47,426 nt of DNA, from assembly GCF_900109145.1 (NCBI RefSeq), contig NZ_FNYY01000032.1, positions 1-47,426 of the forward strand. Reading direction: 5' to 3'. Positions within the stretch are counted from its first letter, which is position 1; the number at the start of each line of letters is the position of its first letter. A model generated the notes under the pieces. That model ran no database searches and was not told the DNA's origin. It was given only the letters and a program-made list of their open reading frames with translations. Made by a program: the position numbers and the translations under genes. Source of the stretch: Marinovum algicola (GTDB taxonomy: Bacteria > Pseudomonadota > Alphaproteobacteria > Rhodobacterales > Rhodobacteraceae). Shown one piece after another: positions 17,045 through 25,691 of this stretch.

Positions 17045-17929
17045 ATGACTTTTGCCCGGCCAGATCACATCAGCGACCTCGATACGTTACCCCGGATGCC
17101 TGCCTGGGTCACCTCCACACGTTCTGAAACCCTTGAAGATGTTGCGTTTTTGTCGGGCGCGGCGCTGAAACACCTGCATCTTGTGTTGGGGTGCGCAGAG
17201 GTGCCCCATGACTTGTTGCGGGATCGGTTGGCGCTGCGCTCGGCCGAGGCCTGTGTCGCGTTTTCCGGTCGTCCGGAGCGGGCGACGGAGCTGCGCGATA
17301 CCGTGCACCTTCTGCGACCAGGAGACCTTCCCGGACCAGCGGGCGAAACCTGCCTCGCCTGGCAGCGCGCGGTGGAGCGGCCGGTGTCGATCAAGGCTAT
17401 GGGTCGAGCCTTGCCGACCTTCGAGCCGGTTCAGATCGCCACGTGGCTGGATGCGGGGAAAGGGTCGTCGGTAACCAGGGCCGCGATGGTGTTGGAGGCG
17501 GTGTTGACGGAGACACCGCGTGCCGAAGTGCCGGCGTTGATCCTCGCGGATGCGGCCCTCGCTCAGGCACTCGGTTGGGATCATCTCGTTCCGCTGCTGG
17601 CCCCAGGCCTGAAACGCGCAGACCTGCGCAAGCATGGGGACGACTTGCGCCTGGCCAGTCATCGGGCACTCATCACGTCGGCGATCGAGGCCGTACGGCA
17701 GGCCGCCGACCTCGCGCGCCGCGCTGCGCATCTGAAGACGGTCGCGCCGAAGCTTCGCGCTAAGGGGGCGGGCGACGCGGTAGCGATGTTCCTGACCCGG
17801 GACGCTGTAGCGCCGTCGGCGTTGCCTTTGCCGGATCGCGCCGCGCGGCGGCTCTGCGACCGGCTGGTCGACCTCGGCGCGGTGCGCGAGCTGACCGGGC
17901 GCGACACGTTCCGGCTCTACGGGGTGTAG
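17045..17929 (+). CDS. DUF1403 family protein
   Basis: The 294-residue product contains VAFLSGAALKHLHLVLG, LLRDRLALRSAEACVAFSGR and WDHLVPLLAPGLKRADLRKH, which match the DUF1403 family known from rhizobial and rhodobacterial plasmids. Function is unknown. It is followed by scpB with a start overlapping its stop region (TAGTGATG), so the two are co-expressed. The close pairing with a condensin accessory gene suggests a role in plasmid maintenance, but this is inferred. Confidence 0.85.
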   Translation: MTFARPDHISDLDTLPRMPAWVTSTRSETLEDVAFLSGAALKHLHLVLGCAEVPHDLLRDRLALRSAEACVAFSGRPERATELRDTVHLLRPGDLPGPAGETCLAWQRAVERPVSIKAMGRALPTFEPVQIATWLDAGKGSSVTRAAMVLEAVLTETPRAEVPALILADAALAQALGWDHLVPLLAPGLKRADLRKHGDDLRLASHRALITSAIEAVRQAADLARRAAHLKTVAPKLRAKGAGDAVAMFLTRDAVAPSALPLPDRAARRLCDRLVDLGAVRELTGRDTFRLYGV

Positions 17930-17931
17930 TG

Positions 17932-18558
17932 ATGGCGAAGGATCGCTCTCACCCCGAACTGGATCGCGAGTTGCCCGACTTGCCGCCAGAGCTGCGCTGG
18001 CGGGAATGGATGCGGCGGATCGAGGCGGTGCTCTTTGCCTCTGCCTCTCCCGCGCCGCGCGAAGACCTGGCCCGCGTGGTGGGGCAGGGGGCCTCGGTCG
18101 ATCTGCTGATCGAGGACCTTGCCGCCGATCTGGAGGGGCGGGCTTTTGAAGTTGCGCAGGTCGCTGGCGGCTGGATATTTCGGACGCGGACGGCCTATGC
18201 GCCCGCGATCCGGGCTTCGGCAGACGTCGGGGACCAACTGCTGGACCTGAGCGAGTTCGACGTCGCGGTCCTAGCGGCTATCGCCTACCACCAACCGATC
18301 ACGCGCGACGGACTCAAGGACATCTTCGGCAAGGAGATCAGCCGTGACCTAATCGGTCGACTGCATGCGCGCGACCTGATCGGGACCGGACCAAGGTCGC
18401 CCAGGCGAGGGTCCCCCTATACCTTCGTCACCACCGAGCAGTTCCTTGTCGCGTTCGGGTTGGAGAGCCTGCGCGATCTTCCCGATCGGGAGCAGTTGGA
18501 GGATGCGGGGGTTGTGGCGGAAGCACTGACCTGCCCCCCGAAACTTCCCTCGTTGTGA
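17932..18558 (+). CDS. scpB: SMC-Scp complex subunit ScpB-like protein, last residues replaced by an IS
   Basis: The 208-residue protein has two winged-helix parts: RIEAVLFASASPAPREDLAR and LSEFDVAVLAAIAYHQPITR, with DLIGTGPRSPRRGSPYTFV and FGLESLRDLPDREQLEDAG. This is typical of ScpB, which bridges kleisin and SMC in condensin. The plasmid copy has no scpA or smc beside it in this window. The frame runs into the IS at 18527, so the final residues LTCPPKLPSL are IS-encoded. Joining the flanks across the 4-bp duplication restores a natural end PQVDFG then TAA, so only six residues were exchanged and the protein may still work. Confidence 0.85.
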   Translation: MAKDRSHPELDRELPDLPPELRWREWMRRIEAVLFASASPAPREDLARVVGQGASVDLLIEDLAADLEGRAFEVAQVAGGWIFRTRTAYAPAIRASADVGDQLLDLSEFDVAVLAAIAYHQPITRDGLKDIFGKEISRDLIGRLHARDLIGTGPRSPRRGSPYTFVTTEQFLVAFGLESLRDLPDREQLEDAGVVAEALTCPPKLPSL

Positions 18559-18594
18559 TGTAGAGTTTGCTCAACCTTTCGAAGGAGCAAACAG

Positions 18595-18858
18595 ATGCGA
18601 AAGAGCCGTTTCACCGAGGCGCAGATCATCGGGATGATCAAGGAACAAGAAGCCGGAATGCCTACGGCGGAGGTGTGCCGTAAGCACGGCCTCAGCCAAG
18701 GCACGTTCTACAAATTCAAATCCAAGTATGGCGGCATGGAGGTGTCTGACGCCGCCAAGCTGAGGGCGCTGGAAGACGAGAATGCCAAGCTCAAGCGCCT
18801 GCTGGCGGACAGCATGCTGGACAATGTCGTGTTGAAGGACTTGCTGGGAAAGAGTTGA
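18595..18858 (+). CDS. IS3-family transposase OrfA
   Basis: The 87-residue protein begins MRKSRFTEAQIIGMIKEQEA and has the helix-turn-helix AEVCRKHGLSQGTFYKFKSK followed by a leucine-rich coiled segment (LRALEDENAKLKRLLADSML) used for dimerisation. It is complete. The stop overlaps the TTG start of orfB by four bases, the usual arrangement for programmed -1 frameshifting in this family. GAAGGAG lies just before the start. Confidence 0.93.
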   Translation: MRKSRFTEAQIIGMIKEQEAGMPTAEVCRKHGLSQGTFYKFKSKYGGMEVSDAAKLRALEDENAKLKRLLADSMLDNVVLKDLLGKS

Positions 18859-19400
18859 CGACGCCGAATGAGCGGCGAGAGGCAGCGCTGATGGCGATGC
18901 GGGATCATGACATCTCGCAGCGCCGGGCCTGCCGACTTGTCGGTGTCGATCCGAAGACGGTCCGGCGTGAACGCCCGCCGGACAATCCCGAGATACGCAG
19001 GGAGATGAAAGCCGTCGCGGCCAAGCGGCGCCGGTTTGGCTATCGGCGGATCGGGGTGATGCTGGAACGCAAGGGTATGATCATGAACCACAAGAAGCTG
19101 TATCGGCTTTACAAGGAGGAGAAGCTTGGGGTCCGGCGACGCCGAGGGCGCAAACGGGCGCGTGGTTCGCGAACACCGATGCCAGAGGCTCTGAGGCCTG
19201 GCGAGCGTTGGTCCTTGGACTTCCTGTCTGACACGTTCGGGACATCGCGCAGGTTCCGTATTCTGGCCGTGAATGATGATTGCTGTCGCGAGAACCTCTG
19301 CCTGATGGCCGACACAAGCATCTCTGGTGCGCGGGTTGCTCGGGAACTGGATGCCCTTGTCCGCATCTATGGAAAGCCCGCCAGCATTGTCAGTGACAAC

Positions 19401-19636
19401 GTCCTATGTCGGGAAAATCTGGCTGCTTAGGTCAGCAGGTCATGGGGCATCCGGCGAACCGGATACCTTGATAAGGTTGCCCAGACGGGCTCTGCCGTCA
19501 AGAAATGATCTCATCCATAGCAAACACAGGGTACGCGCGCTGGCGGCCCTCACCGTCCTTAATACGAGATCCCAAATCCCAAGCAGAAGGCCCGAACATT
19601 ATCTACGAGGTCAGATGCCTGCCTCCACGGCTCATG
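19401..19636 (-). ncRNA. Candidate bridge/seeker RNA region of the IS110-family element
   Basis: In IS1111-type elements the guide RNA is encoded in the long non-coding end downstream of the transposase. Here that end is 236 bp with no other gene. I did not fold it, so the RNA limits and guide loops are not shown; only position and length support the call. Confidence 0.35.
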
Positions 19637-20893
19637 TCAGAGAGAGGTCCTTCCGCCTGGGCTCACCCCCTCGTAGAAGGGGCGATAGGGTTCGCCGTGA
19701 TTGACCACGGCGTGTACGGTGCGCGCCATCTTGGCCGCGATCGCGGTGTAGGCCTTGCGGCGCAGATGAGCGTTGTGTCGGTCTTTCGAGATGTAGCGTT
19801 CGAACTTGTCCCGGAAGCTGTTGGTCTTTGTCAGGACCGCCGTCTGGCCGGCCATCCAGAGCGTGCGGCGTAACCGGGCATTGCCATACTTCGAGATCCG
19901 GCTCTGGCCGCGGAACATGCCAAACTGGACCGTGGCTAGGTCCATGCCGCAGAACTTCAGAAACTGCCGATGGTGACGGAACCGGCGCAGGTCCCCGGCC
20001 TCCGCCAGGATGGTCATGGCATTGATCGGGCCGATGCCAGGAATGGTTGTCAGCAGCTGGTAGTCCGGCAGATCGGAAAGCAGTTCGACCGCCCGGGCTT
20101 CGATCTCGTTGCGCTGGCGGACAAGGCTTCTGCCTTCGGCAAGGACGAGGCGGAACATGCGAACCGCGTCGGAATCCGGGCTGACGGGTAAACCAACCGA
20201 GTCGACTGCTGTGGCGTAAATATCTGAAAGCAGGCGTTCTTTGGAAACCTTCTTCCCCACCACCTGCCAGGCATCTTCGATGAAAGCTTCTCGGCTCATA
20301 GCGGTGATCATCGTCGGTGTCGGATACTTCTCGAGGAAGGCCAGGAACCAGTCGGTTCGGGAGCTTCGATGAAACCGTTCGGCCTCGGGGAAGTAGAGCG
20401 GCAGGTAATGCGTCAGGATACGGTGCCAGAGCTCGGTCTTCGAACGCGAGACGATCTCATGCGTCTTCGACAGCTCTTGGATGTCTGCGGTGCCGACGAC
20501 CAAAGGGTCGTGGAAGAACTGTACGGCGCCGATCTCCAGCATATGCAGGATGACCTGGGCATCCTTCGGGTCGTTCTTGTCCCAGCTGTTGTGCAGGGCT
20601 TCGCGGGTCCGGGCGAGGCCGACTGAGGAGATGAGCTTCAAGTCGAACCCGGCCTGTCCAAGATGATGCGCCAGCGGCCTGTGATAGTTGCCAGTCGCTT
20701 CAAATCCGATCTGAACCGGCAGATCGTAGCTGATCAGCGCCGCAGACAAGCGCTGGAAGTCGTCCAACGTGTTCATGACCGTCATCCGGCGACGGCGCTT
20801 CTTGCCCGGCACCCCGATCAGGACCTCGTGGCGGTGTTTGGAAATGTCGATGGCGACCAGCACGGTCGAAGCCATAGAATGGGTGGCGGTCAT
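19637..20893 (-). CDS. IS110-family transposase (DEDD, RNA-guided type)
   Basis: The 418-residue protein has an N-terminal RuvC-like DEDD domain (VAIDISKHRHEVLIGV, FEATGNYHRPLAHHLGQAG, NDPKDAQVILHMLE) and a C-terminal Tnp20 domain (LTTIPGIGPINAMTILAEAG, FCGMD, RISKYGNARLRRTLWMAGQT) with the catalytic serine expected in the latter. It appears complete. TGAGGAGACC precedes the ATG at 20893. Members of this family are now known to be guided by an element-encoded bridge/seeker RNA. Confidence 0.93.
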   Translation of the reverse strand: MTATHSMASTVLVAIDISKHRHEVLIGVPGKKRRRRMTVMNTLDDFQRLSAALISYDLPVQIGFEATGNYHRPLAHHLGQAGFDLKLISSVGLARTREALHNSWDKNDPKDAQVILHMLEIGAVQFFHDPLVVGTADIQELSKTHEIVSRSKTELWHRILTHYLPLYFPEAERFHRSSRTDWFLAFLEKYPTPTMITAMSREAFIEDAWQVVGKKVSKERLLSDIYATAVDSVGLPVSPDSDAVRMFRLVLAEGRSLVRQRNEIEARAVELLSDLPDYQLLTTIPGIGPINAMTILAEAGDLRRFRHHRQFLKFCGMDLATVQFGMFRGQSRISKYGNARLRRTLWMAGQTAVLTKTNSFRDKFERYISKDRHNAHLRRKAYTAIAAKMARTVHAVVNHGEPYRPFYEGVSPGGRTSL

Positions 20894-21550
20894 AGCCGGT
20901 CTCCTCAGCGGTGTGGTTCAACAAAACCACTGTTGAGACCTGAGACCCGGTTATGGCCACCCGCTGCGCTATTTGGGGGCTGCGCGCGTGGCCATAACCT
21001 GTCGGCGGCGCTTTTTCCCGACGTGCTACGGGACGGAGTTCACCAGCCGGGCGATCCTGACATGGACGAACGAGAACGATGTGGATTGGCACTACATCGA
21101 CCCGGGTAAACCACAGCAGAATGCCTTCATCGAGTCCTTCAACGGCAGCCTGCGCGATGAACTCCTGAACGAAGAGATGTTCGACAGCCTGGACGATGCC
21201 CGGCACAAGCTGGCCCTTTGGCGATACGATTACAACAATGTCAGGCCGCACTCATCGTTCGGGAACCAAGCACCCGCAGAAGCGCGCCGGGCGCTTGAGC
21301 AATTTGAGGGCTCCACGCCCCGCGCGCTTGCCCAAACCGGCGACCAGAACTATGAAAACCAGACCCGCAAACTCTCGTTATGAATGAGGGAGCCTCGGGG
21401 GGCAGGTCAGCACCACAAGTTGATTTCGGCTAAGCTGTTGCCGATGTAGTTGGGTGCTAAGACTATGTGATAGCAATGTTTTCTCCCCAGTGGTTTCGAG
21501 TCGTGCCGATTTCCGTTGCCGATACCTGATTTAGACTCTGCTGTTCCGCT

Positions 21551-21760
21551 TATCGTTTCATCTGCAGTGCAACAATTCATGCGTGGGCCCATAAATACTC
21601 ACAATTTCAAAGTGATAATCGTTTCGTCCTTTTGACGAAGTTGGTTCTTGCCTCCCGAGACCGAAATCGTTGCAAAATGCGTGAAACGAAAACTTGCGGC
21701 GAGGAAAAATATAGGTGTATCAATATCCTAATCGTTTCACACTTGCGGGATATCGTTTCA
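21551..21760 (+). promoter_or_regulatory. Repeated ATCGTTTCA boxes upstream of the second Fic gene
   Basis: Copies of the box ATCGTTTC(A/G) occur at 21552, 21618, 21731 and 21752 on the plus strand, and the inverted form GTGAAACGA at 21681. The last one runs into the ATG. The 350-bp gap from the IS to the gene has no other feature. The encoded protein starts with a winged helix, so autoregulation at these boxes is likely but inferred. Confidence 0.6.
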
Positions 21761-23046
21761 TGGCCTTGTCGGATCAAGACATTCTCGACTTTGTCGGCGA
21801 GAACCCGGGTGCCGGACGCGATGCCATCCGGAAGGGCGTTGCAACGGATGTGAGCGAAACCACTGTATGGCGCCTCTTGAAGCGCATGGTGGAGGAAGGT
21901 CGCCTCGAGGTATCTGGCAAGGGTAGGGCCACGGGATACAGGATCGCCGGTGGTGCGGTCGTCCGGGCGCACCTGTCGACGCCGTACAACAGGCGAGCAC
22001 CGGTGTCCTATCGACCGGAGTTTCTCGATGCGTACGTTCCGGGAAAGACCTGGTATCTGTCTGCACCTAACCGCGAAAGACTGTTGGAGGCTGGCCGTCC
22101 GCAGGGAGGCGCAATTCCGGCCGGAACATACGCGCGCCGGATCCTTGAACAGCTTCTGGTCGATCTCAGTTGGGCGTCGTCCAGGATGGAGGGGAACACC
22201 TACGATATTTTGCAGACCGAGCGATTGATCAGGTTTGGTGAGGAAGCTGCGGGAAAGGATCGGAAAGAAGCCCTGATGATCCTAAACCATAAGGAAGCTA
22301 TCCAGTATGTGGTCGACAATCTCGATGAGATCGGGCTTCGGCGTCCTGATCTGTTCGCGATTCATGCGCTGCTCTCGGATGGTCTTCTGGCGGACCCGGC
22401 GATGTCGGGCCGATTGCGAGCGATGCCGGTCGGCATCTCGCACTCGAGCTATCGACCGCTCGACGATGCGGTCACGATCGCAGAGGAGTTCGACATCCTG
22501 CTCCACAAGGCTGCGCAGATCACCGATCCGTTCGAGCAGTCCTTTTTCCTCTTGGTGCACATCCCGTACCTCCAGCCCTTTGCCGACGTCAACAAGCGAA
22601 CCTCGCGCGTGGCCTCGAACATCCCACTTCTAAAGTCGGATCTTGCGCCGATGTCGTTCACGACGATGGACGACAGCGACTATATCGATGGGCTCATCGG
22701 GGTTTATGAATTGAACAATGTCGCGCTGCTGCGTGAGGTCTACATGGACGCGTACTTGGCGTCTGCGGAGAAATACCGAATTCTTCGCGCTGAGGTGGAG
22801 AGCCCGGAAAAGGCTGCGCTTGCCTATCGGGAATTCGTTCGCGCTGCGGTCCGGCGTTGCGTTCTCGAATTCAAGGAGTTCCGAAACGACGCGGTTGATG
22901 AGATGGCTTTGGCTGCTGGCGTGCCCGATGCTGATCGAGCGGATGTTGTCGCTTACGTTCGTGAGCAGATCGCTGGGCTCCATGAAGGCAACGTAATCCG
23001 CTATCGGCTGAAACCAGACGACCTGAAAGGAGTGAACCTGCGCTAG
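21760..23046 (+). CDS. Fic family protein with N-terminal winged helix and non-canonical active site
   Basis: The 428-residue protein begins MALSDQDILDFVGENPGAGR, a winged-helix DNA-binding domain to about residue 65 (SETTVWRLLKRMVEEGRLEV). The Fic fold follows: an inhibitory-type motif SSRMEGNTYDIL near residue 145, then the core LQPFADVNKRTSRVA. In the core the catalytic His of HPFxxGNxR is replaced by Gln272 and the Gly by Val. The remaining Asn, Lys and Arg match a subgroup with NKRTSR. AMP transfer by the normal mechanism is therefore doubtful; a regulator or another chemistry is possible. It lies just before the TerB/BrxD/helicase operon in the same direction. ATG 21760 was chosen over the GTG at 21715, which would read through a regulatory box. 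Confidence 0.8.
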   Translation: MALSDQDILDFVGENPGAGRDAIRKGVATDVSETTVWRLLKRMVEEGRLEVSGKGRATGYRIAGGAVVRAHLSTPYNRRAPVSYRPEFLDAYVPGKTWYLSAPNRERLLEAGRPQGGAIPAGTYARRILEQLLVDLSWASSRMEGNTYDILQTERLIRFGEEAAGKDRKEALMILNHKEAIQYVVDNLDEIGLRRPDLFAIHALLSDGLLADPAMSGRLRAMPVGISHSSYRPLDDAVTIAEEFDILLHKAAQITDPFEQSFFLLVHIPYLQPFADVNKRTSRVASNIPLLKSDLAPMSFTTMDDSDYIDGLIGVYELNNVALLREVYMDAYLASAEKYRILRAEVESPEKAALAYREFVRAAVRRCVLEFKEFRNDAVDEMALAAGVPDADRADVVAYVREQIAGLHEGNVIRYRLKPDDLKGVNLR

Positions 23047-23162
23047 ATCGTTGATCGAACCCGACCGAAGAACGTCTACGCATCAAAAGCGCATTCAATC
23101 ATTGCGATAGTCGTTGCAATGATGGGCATCCAAAATAGTGTGGTTCGGAGAGGGTTCCGATA

Positions 23163-25691
23163 ATGTCTTCAATACTCAAGTTTTTCCGAATTACATTCTT
23201 TCTCGCCCTGTATTTTTTCTTATGCATGGTCGTGGTGACCATAATGCTTCAGGGTTGGCCGGTTGGTGGCCAGATGCTGTTTGCATTTGGTGTTCCCGTC
23301 ATTCTGGTCTGGTGGCAAGAAAAACGGAGATCGCGGAAAGTCGCTGCAAAGGCGCAAGCTGAGGGGAGTTCCGAAACCCACCCCCCCCGACCTGAGCCGG
23401 TGCCGCGCCCAAGTGCCTACGACAAGCGTATCGAGCGTGAGCGCGAACGTACTCGCCAAGCCAATGCGCCCAAAGCGCCGGCGACCGTTCAGGGCTATTC
23501 CCCACCAAAGAAGGACTACGCCGATGTCGTTCGGGCTGGAAAGTCTGCGGCGCCGGCACTTGCAGTGGTCGCTGAACGAAACCAACCAACGCGAGTGGCA
23601 TCGAGCGCATCGGCCCGATCATCGAAAAGCGGGTGGGTCCCGTCTAATGAAACAGCTAGCGTCGCCGGCCGCAACATCGGCGGGATGGTCTATGTCGGCA
23701 CGCCTCCCTTGCTGAACACCTACGGGTATCGTGACAAGTGCCGAGCCTATATCGATCCATCCCTGTCTGTCGCGCGCTCTGGAGCCGACAAAGCTGGTGA
23801 AGGTATGCCCTACTGGCCCGGATACTCGGATATCTCACCTCAGTGCCGGGCGACCTACCTCGACTGGCTGGCCAGCGGGCGAAACGATGCCTCCTACAAC
23901 CCCGGCTACATGTTCCTGTACTTCTATGGGCTGGAGCGTCGCTTCTTCGTTGATCAGTCCAACGAAGACGCAAAGGATATCGTCCAAGAAGTTCGGCGAC
24001 TGCAGGCACTTTACCCTGACAACCACTCCGTCAGGCGCTATTTGGGTGAGTTCCTCGACATAGCGATGCTTGCCGAAACCGACCTCGACGCTATCGAGCC
24101 GATGTTCGAGAAGCAGGGCTGGGAACTTCCGTTCTCACTCAAATACGCAATCGGAGCTCGGATCGACAAAGGCGAGAACCTGACAGCTGACTGGTTGCTG
24201 AGTTGGTTCATCTGCCATCCGGAAACAAATCTGAGAACTCCCGCGACGCGGTGCCGTGACGAGTTCGTCGCTCTTTTCCGTATGCGGTTTGATCGGCGTT
24301 TCCCTGATGGGATCAAAGTGACCAAACCCCGGAAATCACTCACGGCTTCTTATAGGGCCGCCTCGAGCGAGTTTCAGGGGTCTGCCAACCCAACCGTGGA
24401 TGGCAAGCCTGTCCCGGATATCTCCGGGTTGCGCAAACCGGTCGAGATTGCCCAGGAGTTGGCTGACGAGGTGATGAACGACCTCGACAAGCTCAGTCGC
24501 TTCCTGGGCCGAAACCCTGACGGTCGCGGAAGCGTGGAAGCGCACGCCTTGCTGCCCTCAGAACTTTGGGATGCTTTCCCATCAGAGGAAATGGACCGCT
24601 TGAAATCTTGGGCTGCCGATATCGTCGATCGGGGGGGATTGGTGCCGCTTGAAGAGGTGATCGGACGTCTGGAGGGAGAAACGAACGAGAAGATCGGGAA
24701 ACGGCAAATGACAGGAGCGGCCGACGCGCTCGCGCGCCTCGGTTTCGGTCTGGCGCCCGACCCTCGGTTTGCGCTCCGGTCGCCCAAGGCGGAAGAGCCT
24801 GTTGTGCTGTTTCGTCTGGGCGAGCCTATCGAGCGACTGGAGGACGTTTCCGACAGCTATCGAAGCGCCTTAATCGAATTGGCACTTGGGTCGTTCGTTG
24901 CTCATGCGGATGGTCGCATCGCGGAGCCTGAACGCAGGGCGTTGGAAGAGCAAGTTGCTGCCGCGGCCCTCAGCGATCAGGAACGCCGCAGGCTGCGTGC
25001 AAACCTTGAATGGTTCCTGGCCGTGCCACCGGACATGACGCTTCTGCGGCGCAAATTGAAGGAGGTGGGCCAAGACAGCCAAGCCGCTATGCGGGCAGCG
25101 CTGGTCGGTGCAGCACATGCCGATGGCATTATTCACTCCGACGAAGTCGCAAGCATCGAGAAGATCTACAAGGCCTTGGGCCTTGATCCTGCGCTGGCCT
25201 ACTCGGACCTGCATGCTGGCGAAGTTGCGGATGGTCCACGCACCGTTCGTGCCTCGCAACCGGGTCGCCCGGGCGAAGCTACACCCGCGCTTGAAAAAGC
25301 CAGCGGACCGAAGCTCGACGCTTCGCGGATCGCGACAATCCGTTCGGACACCGAGCGCGTGTCGTCCGTCCTCGGTCAGATTTTCGATGTTGAAGAGGAA
25401 GAAAGTGGTGCCTCCGGGCCTGCCAGCCAAAGCCAGCTATCAGGGCTTGACCCGAAACACGGCGCCCTTGTTCTCGAACTGGTTACTCGGGAGCATTGGT
25501 CTGAGACCGAGTTTGAGACGATCTGCGCCTCGCATGGCTTAATGGCGTCCGGGGCTTTGGAAGCCGTGAATGAATGGGCTTTTGAGACCTACGATGAAGC
25601 GCTTCTCGACGAGTATGATGGATATGACGTGTCTCCGGAGATTGCGGAGGCGTTAAGAGAAAAGATGAGTGCGGAGGGCAGGGATGTCTAA
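23163..25691 (+). CDS. Membrane-anchored TerB-N/TerB/TerB-C domain protein
   Basis: The 842-residue protein starts with two hydrophobic segments (about residues 8-30 and 36-52) and a proline- and charge-rich linker to about 170. Then comes a TerB-N-like region (YRDKCRAYIDPSLSVARSG, YNPGYMFLYFYGLERRFFVD). A TerB helical domain follows near 575-690 with two AHADG motifs (SFVAHADGRIAEPERRALEE; GAAHADGIIHSDEVASIEKI). A TerB-C-like end closes with WSETEFETICASHGLMASGA. TerB domains are linked to membrane-associated stress and phage-defence complexes. It overlaps the next gene by eight bases and is first of a four-gene operon. Role inferred: membrane sensor or scaffold. Confidence 0.82.
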   Translation: MSSILKFFRITFFLALYFFLCMVVVTIMLQGWPVGGQMLFAFGVPVILVWWQEKRRSRKVAAKAQAEGSSETHPPRPEPVPRPSAYDKRIERERERTRQANAPKAPATVQGYSPPKKDYADVVRAGKSAAPALAVVAERNQPTRVASSASARSSKSGWVPSNETASVAGRNIGGMVYVGTPPLLNTYGYRDKCRAYIDPSLSVARSGADKAGEGMPYWPGYSDISPQCRATYLDWLASGRNDASYNPGYMFLYFYGLERRFFVDQSNEDAKDIVQEVRRLQALYPDNHSVRRYLGEFLDIAMLAETDLDAIEPMFEKQGWELPFSLKYAIGARIDKGENLTADWLLSWFICHPETNLRTPATRCRDEFVALFRMRFDRRFPDGIKVTKPRKSLTASYRAASSEFQGSANPTVDGKPVPDISGLRKPVEIAQELADEVMNDLDKLSRFLGRNPDGRGSVEAHALLPSELWDAFPSEEMDRLKSWAADIVDRGGLVPLEEVIGRLEGETNEKIGKRQMTGAADALARLGFGLAPDPRFALRSPKAEEPVVLFRLGEPIERLEDVSDSYRSALIELALGSFVAHADGRIAEPERRALEEQVAAAALSDQERRRLRANLEWFLAVPPDMTLLRRKLKEVGQDSQAAMRAALVGAAHADGIIHSDEVASIEKIYKALGLDPALAYSDLHAGEVADGPRTVRASQPGRPGEATPALEKASGPKLDASRIATIRSDTERVSSVLGQIFDVEEEESGASGPASQSQLSGLDPKHGALVLELVTREHWSETEFETICASHGLMASGALEAVNEWAFETYDEALLDEYDGYDVSPEIAEALREKMSAEGRDV

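Larger units (their letters stand above)
19401..21029 (-). mobile_element. IS110-family element (IS1111-like organisation)
   Basis: Boundaries are set by restoring the IS3 orfB frame: the dinucleotide AC occurs at 19399-19400 and 21028-21029 and is the presumed core. Subterminal inverted repeats GTCGGGAAAA (19408-19417) and TTTTCCCGAC (21013-21022) both lie seven bases from their ends, as in the IS1111 group. Non-coding ends are about 236 bp downstream and 136 bp upstream of the transposase. There are no terminal repeats or multi-base target duplication, as expected. Confidence 0.85.
18855..21383 (+). pseudogene. IS3-family transposase OrfB, split by the IS110 insertion
   Basis: Coding resumes on both sides of the nested element: 18855-19400 (MTTPNERREAALMAMRDHDI to KPASIVSDN) and 21030-21383 ([12 protein letters not shown] to [10 protein letters not shown]). 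Joined, they form a normal rve integrase domain: first Asp in RWSLDFLSDTFG, second Asp in SDN-GTEF, Glu in [11 protein letters not shown]. The insertion lies between the conserved Asn and Gly right beside the second catalytic Asp. The left part runs on for only VLCRENLAA before a stop. Confidence 0.93.
18527..21409 (+). mobile_element. IS3-family element (IS407-like group), interrupted by an IS110-family element
   Basis: The terminal repeat TGACCTGCCCCCCGA at 18527 is matched by its reverse complement ending at 21409, and similarity extends to the CCCTC about 24 bases in. The 4-bp direct repeat GCAC at 18523-18526 and 21410-21413 is the target duplication expected for the IS407 group. Without the nested IS110 element the IS is about 1.25 kb, normal for the family. 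The ends are intact but the transposase is broken, so it can only move if helped in trans. Confidence 0.93.

Noticed and set aside
18527-21409. GGGGGGCAGGT in the IS3 ends as polar octamers
   Set aside because: These are GGGCAGGT within the terminal repeats, not GGGCAGGG, and are explained by the IS.
6292-21930. GGGTAGGG copies (6292, 14074, 21925) as part of the polar motif
   Set aside because: The copy at 6292 is on the plus strand within the minus-polar half, so the T variant does not follow the strand rule; only GGGCAGGG was counted.
23163-25691. Tellurite resistance gene
   Set aside because: TerB domains alone do not give tellurite resistance, and no terC/D/E/Z genes are near; the context is ATPase and helicase genes.
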